Source of the DNA: an uncultured Bacteroidales bacterium
GTDB lineage: Bacteria > Bacteroidota > Bacteroidia > Bacteroidales > UBA932
DNA: 5,101 nt
NCBI GenBank assembly: GCA_946187365.1
Contig: CAMHRD010000104.1
Span: 1 to 5,101 of the forward strand
Reading direction: 5' to 3'
The position numbers and the translations under genes were made by a program. The notes under the pieces were generated by a model, which was not told the DNA's origin, ran no database searches, and saw nothing but the letters and a program-made list of their open reading frames with translations. Below are positions 1 to 5,101 of this stretch, piece by piece. Numbering within the stretch: the stretch's first letter is position 1; each line of letters begins with the position of its first letter.

Positions 1-412
1 TCTCCTCCGGCAGGCATTCGTCCTTGCAGCGGTTGCCCGCCTCCATGTGGAAGATGGGGATGTGCAGGCGCTTGGCCCCGATGACGCTCAGGCAGCTGTT
101 GGTGTCGCCCAGCACCAGCACGGCATCGGGCTTGGTGGCGACCATCAGCTGGTAGCTCTTGGCAATGATGTTGCCCATGGTCTCGCCCAGGTCACTGCCC
201 ACGGCCTCCAGGTAGATGTCGGGATCGGCCAGCTTGAGGTCCTTGAAGAACACCCCATTGAGGTTGTAGTCGTAGTTCTGGCCCGTATGCGCCAACAGGC
301 AGTCAAAGTACGTGCGGCACTTGTTGATGACCGCCGCCAATCTTATAATCTCCGGGCGCGTCCCCACGATGATGAGGAGCTTGAGTTTTCCGTTGTTTTT
401 GAATTCAGCCAT
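1..412 (-). CDS. Non-hydrolysing UDP-HexNAc 2-epimerase, WecB/WbjD/FnlC type (3' end outside window)
   Basis: Start codon ATG at 412-410; 137 residues are visible and the frame is open to the window edge, so well over half of a protein of this family (usually about 370-390 residues) is missing. Visible motifs: GTRPE at residues 17-21 (Arg19 matches the sugar-nucleotide site Arg of E. coli WecB), HTGQNYDY at 42-49, LGDTNSC at 101-107 with Asp103 in the place of catalytic Asp95, and FHMEAGNRC at 121-129 with Glu124 in the place of Glu117, followed by PEE at 135-137. HTGQNYDY, GDTNSC and FHMEAGNRC are typical of the WbjD/FnlC/CapG branch, which makes the last step to UDP-N-acetyl-L-fucosamine, rather than of WecB, which makes UDP-ManNAc; the branch call is from memory of those families. 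Cytoplasmic. It starts 24 bp after the wzz-like stop with no visible terminator between, so probably the same transcript. GC is about 59% against about 42% next door, with nearly all third positions G or C after the first dozen codons. Confidence 0.9.
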   Translation of the reverse strand, partial: MAEFKNNGKLKLLIIVGTRPEIIRLAAVINKCRTYFDCLLAHTGQNYDYNLNGVFFKDLKLADPDIYLEAVGSDLGETMGNIIAKSYQLMVATKPDAVLVLGDTNSCLSVIGAKRLHIPIFHMEAGNRCKDECLPEE

Positions 413-436
413 AGCTAACTAATTGAGAAAAAGTAT

Positions 437-1564
437 TTAAGCCGTATGATTAACACCCTCTTCCTCATCCCCACCGGCAAAGAACGGCATCAAATGTCCC
501 TCTTTGTGAATAATCCAAACCGTTGTAGCAATAAATGCCAAGAAGAGGAATGTCAGACACTTCTTTGCACGAGCAGGACCCGCCTTCTGCACAGGAACCG
601 TAGCCGGCTGGAGGGTTGTAAAGGCCGGAGTCTCCTCTTGTACTTTTGCCTCAGCCATAAGCAGTTGCGCTGCCACCTGTGAATATGCCTGGTACTGAAT
701 ATTCATCTCATTCTGGTACTCGGTAATCTCACTTTGAGCACCCTGGAATATAACCTTCCTATTTGCATCTGCATGCTTTACATACTCCTGGCGAGCCTTC
801 TCATAACGCTCTTTAGCCTCTGCATAAAGCTTCTTATTGTATTCCAAATCTACACGTGCCTTTTTGGTGCGGTAATCTGTTATAAACTCCTGTAAACGAG
901 CCTGTACGGAATCTGCCACTACCGCGCAAATCAGAGGATCCTGGTCTGTTACGTTGATGGTAATCACCATTGTCTTCTTATCTACATCGCACACAACTTT
1001 CTGAGCAAGAGCCTTTACAACACCTGCCTGCTCTTTAGTAAGTTGGAATGTGTTAACTTCAACTTCTCCCACTCCTGCTTTCTTCTTACCCTTGAAAGGA
1101 TACATTAACACGCTGAAAACAGCCTTTTTAGCCTTTGCCCACCACGGTGCCTTCTGATGCTTTTTCAGATACTCGTAGTATGTCATCTCTGTAACACCGG
1201 TAGTGTCGTTTGCACGCCTAACCTTAATTGGGAAGAGAGATGTTCTGAAGGCAACGCTGTTCATCAAATCTGGGTAAAGCGTTGGAAACAAGGCATCTGC
1301 GGTCTGTCTTGTACCCAGGTTCACACCAAAGTTGCTGGCCAATGCCGCCAAGCTGCTGCTACTGCTTCTGTTTCCCGATAGTTCCGGTGCAAGTGTCACC
1401 TTACAGTTGTAGTAATTTGGAACACTGAGAGTTAAGAACGCTACCACAACAAAAGTGATAGGCAGCACTTTGTAGTACAACTTGCGGTGACTCTTAACGT
1501 CCTGCCAAAGCTCCTTAAACGTAGGGCGTTTGGCTGGGGTATTTGTATTTTGTTCTGTATTCAT
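437..1564 (-). CDS. Wzz-like chain-length determinant / polysaccharide co-polymerase without kinase domain
   Basis: Inner-membrane protein of 375 residues expected to control polymer length and work with the Wza-like channel encoded just upstream. Architecture: short cytoplasmic N-terminus with a basic stretch (about 11-31), first membrane segment at about 32-49, a large periplasmic part, a Pro/Ala-rich approach (VPVQKAGP, 323-330) and second membrane segment at about 336-353, then an acidic cytoplasmic tail (DEEEG, 366-370). This two-helix plan with a proline-rich segment before helix 2 is characteristic of Wzz/PCP proteins. TDQDP at 206-210 and DYRTKKAR at 230-237 are hallmarks I associate with Bacteroides capsule-locus members. 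Residues about 235-312 are rich in Glu, Lys, Ala and Gln and should form the long periplasmic coiled coil. There is no C-terminal Walker A/Tyr-cluster kinase as in Wzc, so any kinase would be separate and is not in this window. The ATG lies 5 bp after the upstream TAG, pointing to co-transcription and possible translational coupling; no Shine-Dalgarno is seen, as is common in Bacteroidota. Confidence 0.93.
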   Translation of the reverse strand: MNTEQNTNTPAKRPTFKELWQDVKSHRKLYYKVLPITFVVVAFLTLSVPNYYNCKVTLAPELSGNRSSSSSLAALASNFGVNLGTRQTADALFPTLYPDLMNSVAFRTSLFPIKVRRANDTTGVTEMTYYEYLKKHQKAPWWAKAKKAVFSVLMYPFKGKKKAGVGEVEVNTFQLTKEQAGVVKALAQKVVCDVDKKTMVITINVTDQDPLICAVVADSVQARLQEFITDYRTKKARVDLEYNKKLYAEAKERYEKARQEYVKHADANRKVIFQGAQSEITEYQNEMNIQYQAYSQVAAQLLMAEAKVQEETPAFTTLQPATVPVQKAGPARAKKCLTFLFLAFIATTVWIIHKEGHLMPFFAGGDEEEGVNHTA

Positions 1565-1569
1565 AACTG

Positions 1570-3987
1570 CTAATTTCTACTAAAGATGTAAGCAATTGCT
1601 GCGGACATTGTAGCAAGAGAGGATATACCGGTTGAAATACCCGTTATCCATTGAGCGGCTGCGGCACTATCCCTCTTTTCTCTGGATGGAACAATTACCT
1701 CACAGCCGGGCTCAATCTTACCCTTGCTTGCCTTTGCAATTGTACCGTTCTGGTAAACAATGTAAGTATGACTCCTCTTTGCTCTGTTACCAAAACCTCC
1801 CGCCTGCTCAACGTAGTACTTGTAGCCCTTTCCGGACTCAAATGCCACTGTGTTTGGAGCATTTACATCTCCGCTTATTCTAACCGTGTGGTTGTAACGA
1901 GGAATTACCAATAAGTCACCGTTCATCAGCTCAATATCCTGAGTGCAACCAGGGTTCTCAAGAGCCTCATCCAAATGAATACCAACAGTATAGCTATCTT
2001 GCAGAGCAAGTTTTTCTATACTTATGCTGTCTGCACCGTCAACGCTCTGGCGGGCAACCTCCAAAACCTTTTGAACACGTGCTTTCTCATCTGCAGTCAT
2101 TTGTCTGATCAAACGGGCACCGCGGATGTATGCACCCGGAAGAACTCCGCCGGCCTCCTTAACCAAGTCAGAGAGACGCTGGTTCTTCTTTTCCATTGTA
2201 TATGAACCTCTGAATGTTACCTCACCGTCTATTGAAACCAGAATAGGATCCTGGAAGAGTGGACTGCGTCTAACATTTACAATGTCGTATGGTTCCAAAA
2301 CAAAGCCCTTCTGTCCGTCTACTATGTAATTGTCTTTCAAAGCAAAAGTAAAGGTCTTGGCAATATCCATACCCGCAGACGTAGCACCCGGATCTCTTAA
2401 ACTACGGGAAACCTCAATCTTTGCGGTAGAAGCCATATCAGTCAGACCACCTGCCTTCAGAATCAAATCCTCAAGAGTCATATTGTCTGCATACTCAAAT
2501 GTACCCGGAGCAATAACCTCACCCGTAATTGTGACGGTACGTGCATTAGTATGCTCCGCGATGGTTGGAATCAAAATAACATCCTCATTCTTCAGCTGGA
2601 TATCTGCCTTTTTGCCGCTGAGAATACCCTCAATGTCCAAAGGAATAACCTCCTGAGTTCTATTTGGTTTCATACGGCTCAGCACTGCACGTGAAGTCAT
2701 TGCCTCCTCTCTCAAACCTGCAGCACGCTCAATCAAAGACTTAACGCTGTTAACCTTTTCACCAAGCTGATACATACCAGGGCGGAATACGGCACCCTTA
2801 ATCTCAACCATATTCTCATAACGGTCGTAAGTAACATCTACTGTAACGTTATCACCGTCATCCAGTTTGAATCCTGCCCAATCCTTCTCATCTACGTTGA
2901 ATATCTTCTTCAACAGGCCGCTGTTACGCTGAACTCTCAAGTTCTCCTTGTATGCATTGGCTGCAAAGCCACCGGCATAATTGATTAATGTTGAGAGAGT
3001 TTCGCCCTTCTTCAACTCGTATGCCATTGGACGCTTAACAGGACCTGATATATCTACAATACAGTCATACGGTCCAACTTGAATAACATCATTCTCTTCC
3101 AATCTAACGTTACCGGCCAAACGTCCGTTGAGTATAAACTCATAAACATCCACCACGGTAATCAATTTGCCCTGGCGGAACACCTTTATGGCACGCAGTG
3201 TACCAATCTCGTTCACACCGCCGGAAACGTATAGTGCATGCAATACGGTAGAGAATGCGCTAATTGTGTAGTTTCCTGGAGCTTGAACTTCACCCATAAC
3301 GTTAACAAGAATTGATCTGGTCTGACCAAGAGATGCTTTAATTTGAGAACCTTGGTAGTAGCCCCCTATCCTTCCTCTAATCTTGTTTTGAGCTGCAGTC
3401 ACCGTCAGACCGGAAACGTGAACAGGTCCAAACTCAGGAATGGTAACGTTTCCGTCCGGGCTTACCGTCAGTTTCAAAGCCTGTTGACTCTGGCCGTAAA
3501 TATCTACAACCAGTACATCTCCAGGACCCAAAACATAGTTCTGAGGAGTAGCCAAATTCATCTGAGGCTCAAAGGTTAAACGTGGGTTGTTGAAAATATC
3601 ACGTCCAAAAACTTTCTGTCCGGCAGGAGACAAAGCCTCGGTTACTTCTACAGGTGCTGAAGGAGTGCCACCTGTAGATGCCTCAGCTGCTTTAACAGTT
3701 GGGGTTTCATCTACACGCATACGGTCTGCTGCATCTGCAATTGCACCATCCACGGTAGCGTCCATTCCTACTTTGGAAATCTCACCGGAATACTGGTTGC
3801 GAATGCGCTGAATCTGCTCCATAGTTGCACCCTTCTGCATAAGATTGGCAGCTATATCAGCCTCAGCCATACCTTGTTTTTTCAGCTGTATGGCCGTCTC
3901 AATAGCCTGCTGGTCCGTCAATGTTTGAGCCATGACAAAGCCGGATAGCATTGTCAAAAACACAAACGCTAAAAGAAATCTCTTCAT
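1570..3987 (-). CDS. Wza-like outer-membrane polysaccharide export protein, multi-SLBB
   Basis: Secreted 805-residue protein expected to form the periplasmic/outer-membrane conduit for capsule or exopolysaccharide. Residues 1-20 are a signal peptide (KR, hydrophobic core, VMA then Q), probably cut by signal peptidase I after Ala20; there is no lipobox Cys, unlike E. coli Wza. Residues 24-66 are helical and carry two similar units (KKQGMAEADIAANL, then MQKGATMEQIQRI). A low-complexity linker follows. The polysaccharide export domain runs from about 148 to 226 (YVLGPGDVLVVDIYG at 151-165). About six SLBB-like units then follow, starting near 227, 310, 393, 484, 583 and 700, recognisable by V-x-GxV-xxPGxY and AGG motifs (for example MGEVQAPGNY, KGAVFRPGMY, TGEVIAPGTF, DGEVTFRGSY). 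A hydrophobic/amphipathic C-terminal helix at about 781-803 corresponds to the segment that forms Wza's outer-membrane barrel. E. coli Wza has 379 residues and fewer SLBB units; lengths near 800 are usual in Bacteroidales. First gene after the 160-bp AT-rich gap; followed 5 bp later by the wzz-like gene. Confidence 0.94.
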   Translation of the reverse strand: MKRFLLAFVFLTMLSGFVMAQTLTDQQAIETAIQLKKQGMAEADIAANLMQKGATMEQIQRIRNQYSGEISKVGMDATVDGAIADAADRMRVDETPTVKAAEASTGGTPSAPVEVTEALSPAGQKVFGRDIFNNPRLTFEPQMNLATPQNYVLGPGDVLVVDIYGQSQQALKLTVSPDGNVTIPEFGPVHVSGLTVTAAQNKIRGRIGGYYQGSQIKASLGQTRSILVNVMGEVQAPGNYTISAFSTVLHALYVSGGVNEIGTLRAIKVFRQGKLITVVDVYEFILNGRLAGNVRLEENDVIQVGPYDCIVDISGPVKRPMAYELKKGETLSTLINYAGGFAANAYKENLRVQRNSGLLKKIFNVDEKDWAGFKLDDGDNVTVDVTYDRYENMVEIKGAVFRPGMYQLGEKVNSVKSLIERAAGLREEAMTSRAVLSRMKPNRTQEVIPLDIEGILSGKKADIQLKNEDVILIPTIAEHTNARTVTITGEVIAPGTFEYADNMTLEDLILKAGGLTDMASTAKIEVSRSLRDPGATSAGMDIAKTFTFALKDNYIVDGQKGFVLEPYDIVNVRRSPLFQDPILVSIDGEVTFRGSYTMEKKNQRLSDLVKEAGGVLPGAYIRGARLIRQMTADEKARVQKVLEVARQSVDGADSISIEKLALQDSYTVGIHLDEALENPGCTQDIELMNGDLLVIPRYNHTVRISGDVNAPNTVAFESGKGYKYYVEQAGGFGNRAKRSHTYIVYQNGTIAKASKGKIEPGCEVIVPSREKRDSAAAAQWITGISTGISSLATMSAAIAYIFSRN

Positions 3988-4147
3988 TTTATAATTATTT
4001 GATTATTACTTATTTTTCTTTCTCAAATCCCATTCTTTCAACCCTACTGTTCTACTTTTCTTCAATCTTTATCCTCTTTTGCTTTTGAACATTCTCTCCT
4101 TAATCCCTCTTATAAACTATTCTCACATCTTCTTGGATATAAAGTAT
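3988..4147 (-). promoter_or_regulatory. AT-rich, purine-rich intergenic region ahead of the wza-like gene (probable promoter/leader)
   Basis: This 160-bp gap is the longest non-coding stretch in the window. By hand count it is about 28% GC. The plus strand has only 7 G against 37 C and 37 A against 79 T, so a minus-strand transcript would be about 72% purine and largely unstructured. No Rho-independent terminator follows sodB. No perfect Bacteroides promoter (-33 TTTG, -7 TAnnTTTG) is present. The nearest candidates are TAGGGTTG at 4046-4039, one mismatch to the -7 box, and TACTTTAT just after the sodB stop codon, two mismatches, with a GTTG 21 nt upstream of it inside sodB. The placement argues for a promoter or long 5' leader of the export operon, but read-through from upxY-sodB is equally possible. 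An imperfect AAGAGG/GATA-like repetition adds no clear structure. Confidence 0.4.
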
Positions 4148-4154
4148 TTATATC
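4136..4154. repeat. Short AT-rich inverted repeat across the sodB stop codon
   Basis: The minus-strand sequence GATATAAATACTTTATATC is an exact 8-bp inverted repeat (GATATAAA / TTTATATC) around a 3-nt centre TAC. It covers the last sodB codon, the TAA stop and the next bases. A hairpin this AT-rich would be weak, and no U-run follows (the next bases are CAAGAAGA), so it does not qualify as a normal intrinsic terminator. It could be a protein-binding palindrome, a weak 3'-end stabilising hairpin, or chance in AT-rich DNA. Confidence 0.5.
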
Positions 4155-4735
4155 TCATACCTCTTTTCAACCTCTTCCCAATTTACAATATCCCACAACG
4201 CTTTCAGTTGGTCTGCTCTGCGGTTCTGGTAATCAAGATAGTAGGCGTGTTCCCATACGTCAAAGGTTAGAATTGGTTTCAGACCTCTGGCAATAGGATT
4301 GTTGGCTCCCGCCTCCTGGTTTATCTGTAAGAATCCGTCATTGGAGGCATCCAGCCACACCCAACCAGATCCGAAGACCGCCAGCCCCTCCTTCACAAAA
4401 ACCTCTTTGAAGGCCTCAAAGCTCCCCCACTGCTTAATAATCTGCTGAGCAAGAGGACCTTGAGGCTCCTTTCTTTTAATAGAATTTGCCGGTGCAAATT
4501 GCTGAAAGTAGTAGTTGTGATTCAGAACTTGACCGGCATTATGGAAGATGGTACCAATTGAGGTACGTATTATGTCCTCTAGTGTAAGATCCTCGTACTC
4601 AGTGCCTTTAATTAGGTTGTTCAGATTGTCAACGTAAGCCTTGTGATGCTTTCCGTAATGGAACTCCATAGTTTTTGCGCTAATCACAGGCTCCAACGCC
4701 TCCAAACTATACGGTAAATCTATCAGTTTAAACAT
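4148..4735 (-). CDS. sodB: Iron-type (Fe or Fe/Mn) superoxide dismutase
   Basis: Cytoplasmic enzyme converting superoxide to hydrogen peroxide and oxygen; 195 residues, full length for the family. All metal ligands are present: His26 (EFHYGKHH), His73 (VLNHNYY), and Asp159 and His163 (DVWEHAYY). Tyr34 of the active-site gateway is in place. Gln69 in NAGQVLNH sits where iron-type enzymes carry the hydrogen-bonding Gln; manganese enzymes have Gly there. The C-terminus (YQNRRADQLKALWDIVNWEEVEKRY) closely resembles Porphyromonas gingivalis and Bacteroides SOD, supporting Bacteroidales. I chose the Met at 4735 because MFKLIDLPYSLEAL aligns with the normal SOD N-terminus. An in-frame ATG at 4825 would add 30 non-homologous residues overlapping the upxY-like gene. 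It starts 28 bp after the upxY-like stop, so it could share that transcript, but a candidate -7 box lies just upstream. A dismutase is not a usual capsule gene and its position here is notable. Confidence 0.96.
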   Translation of the reverse strand: MFKLIDLPYSLEALEPVISAKTMEFHYGKHHKAYVDNLNNLIKGTEYEDLTLEDIIRTSIGTIFHNAGQVLNHNYYFQQFAPANSIKRKEPQGPLAQQIIKQWGSFEAFKEVFVKEGLAVFGSGWVWLDASNDGFLQINQEAGANNPIARGLKPILTFDVWEHAYYLDYQNRRADQLKALWDIVNWEEVEKRYEI

Positions 4736-4746
4736 ATTAGTTCTTT

Positions 4747-4754
4747 CAAAGTTA
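4747..4754 (-). promoter_or_regulatory. Candidate Bacteroides-type -7 box (TAACTTTG) ahead of sodB
   Basis: TAACTTTG matches the Bacteroidota housekeeping sigma -7 consensus TAnnTTTG exactly and ends 11 bp before the sodB ATG, in the 28-bp gap after the upxY-like stop. The expected start site would leave a leader of only about 5-8 nt. No convincing TTTG/TTG is seen about 20 bp further upstream, where the sequence is GC-rich upxY-like coding DNA. An 8-bp AT-rich match can occur by chance, so this is a candidate only. Confidence 0.3.
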
Positions 4755-4763
4755 TTTCTAGGT

Positions 4764-5101
4764 CTATTCCACCTCCACCGGTTCCAGGAACTGAGGGTGG
4801 ATGTTGGAGATTGCCACAACGGCAACGCCTTGGATGCTCACTATCAGGTCTCTGGAACGTTTAATGCGTTTAATGTAGCCCTCTGCACCCTTGTACAGCC
4901 CGCCAATCACTCTCACCTTCTGTCCCTGATGGTACTCCGGCTTGTCCTCCTCCAATGCCCTCACATCCTTGCTCTTAGCAGATGTCACCAGCATAAAGAC
5001 CTCCATCTGGCGGTCATCTATAACGGCTGGGCGGCTCTTCTCGGAGGTAAGATCACGGTAATACATAAACCGCGAGTTGTTGTCCTGCTTGTACTTAAGG
5101 A
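4764..5101 (-). CDS. UpxY-like NusG-family transcription antitermination factor (5' end outside window)
   Basis: C-terminal 111 residues of a NusG paralog; the frame stays open to the window edge through LKYKQDNNSRF, so the Met at 5066 is internal and the true start lies beyond 5101. UpxY proteins are about 170-190 residues, so roughly 60-75, including most of the NGN domain, are missing. RFMYYRDL followed by PAVIDDRQMEVFM is the end of the NGN domain as seen in UpxY proteins. A KOW domain follows: GQKVRVIGGLYKGAEGYIKR, then LIVSIQGVAVVAISNI and PQFLEPVE. In Bacteroides fragilis, UpxY factors bind elongating RNA polymerase and prevent early termination in the leader of their own capsule operon, where they are usually the first gene. 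The downstream export genes fit that role. Plain housekeeping NusG is less likely because of the RFMYYRD-PAVIDDRQM signature and the location. GC is about 51%, higher than sodB. Confidence 0.88.
   Translation of the reverse strand, partial: LKYKQDNNSRFMYYRDLTSEKSRPAVIDDRQMEVFMLVTSAKSKDVRALEEDKPEYHQGQKVRVIGGLYKGAEGYIKRIKRSRDLIVSIQGVAVVAISNIHPQFLEPVEVE

Noticed and set aside
47..418. Plus-strand open frame of 123 codons opposite the epimerase gene
   Set aside because: It is antisense to a clear family member. Its Val/Gly/His-rich content is what the reverse of a GC-rich coding frame gives, and no family is recognisable.
413..436. Promoter or terminator in the gap between the wzz-like and epimerase genes
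   Set aside because: The 24 bp contain a TACTTTTT one mismatch from a -7 box and a short T-run, but no -33 element and no stem, so neither call can be supported.
2330..2656. Plus-strand open frame of 108 codons inside the wza-like gene
   Set aside because: It lies antisense within a well-supported SLBB domain and shows no recognisable motif.
3988..4147. Invertible capsule promoter flanked by inverted repeats, as in B. fragilis
   Set aside because: No pair of roughly 19-25 bp inverted repeats flanks the region; only the 8-bp palindrome at 4136-4154 is present, with a 3-nt centre too short to hold a promoter.
4100..4150. Intrinsic terminator after sodB
   Set aside because: The only hairpin is AT-rich with an 8-bp stem and is followed by CAAGAAGA, not a U-run, so the usual criteria are not met.
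4736..4825. Longer sodB start at the in-frame ATG at 4825
   Set aside because: The extra 30 residues (Trp/Arg/Asn rich) have no SOD similarity, overlap the UpxY-like coding sequence in another frame, and the Met at 4735 gives the standard SOD N-terminus.
4764..5066. A complete 100-residue UpxY-like gene starting at the ATG at 5066
   Set aside because: The frame is open upstream to the window edge and the extra residues (LKYKQDNNSRF) continue the NGN-domain end typical of the family, so this is a partial gene and the Met is internal.

Overview
The window looks like Bacteroidales (Bacteroidota) chromosome. The case rests on four things: a Bacteroides-type double-length Wza-like export protein, a kinase-free Wzz-like co-polymerase, the C-terminal part of a NusG paralog of the UpxY type, and a superoxide dismutase that resembles the Porphyromonas/Bacteroides enzymes. 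I cannot name the genus. All five genes lie on the minus strand, so transcription runs from high to low coordinates.

Layout in transcription order. (1) 5101-4764: a UpxY-like antitermination factor whose 5' part lies outside the window. (2) 4735-4148: sodB, complete, 28 bp downstream, with a possible Bacteroides-type -7 box just ahead of it. (3) 4147-3988: a 160-bp AT-rich gap (about 28% GC), about 72% purine on the transcript strand, with an AT palindrome across the sodB stop codon. It probably holds the promoter or leader of the export genes, or simply links sodB to them. (4) 3987-1570: an 805-residue Wza-like outer-membrane polysaccharide export protein with a signal peptide and about six SLBB-like units. 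(5) 1564-437: a 375-residue Wzz-like polysaccharide co-polymerase starting 5 bp after the wza-like stop. (6) 412-1: the first 137 residues of a non-hydrolysing UDP-HexNAc 2-epimerase of the WecB/WbjD/FnlC type, starting 24 bp after the wzz-like stop and running out of the window.

How the genes fit together: this is the regulatory and export head of a capsule or exopolysaccharide locus. The UpxY-like factor would let RNA polymerase read through the operon. The Wzz-like and Wza-like proteins would set chain length and carry polymer across the envelope. The epimerase begins the nucleotide-sugar section and suggests an L-FucNAc- or ManNAc-type residue. The dismutase is the odd member, placed where a upxZ-like gene might be expected.

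The clearest anomaly is compositional. The epimerase fragment is about 59% GC with almost uniformly G/C third positions, while the adjoining wzz-like gene is about 42%. This suggests that a sugar cassette of different origin was joined to the export genes. I found no RNA gene, insertion sequence, CRISPR array or convincing intrinsic terminator. I see no clearly new system; the sodB position and the compositional junction are the points most worth following.
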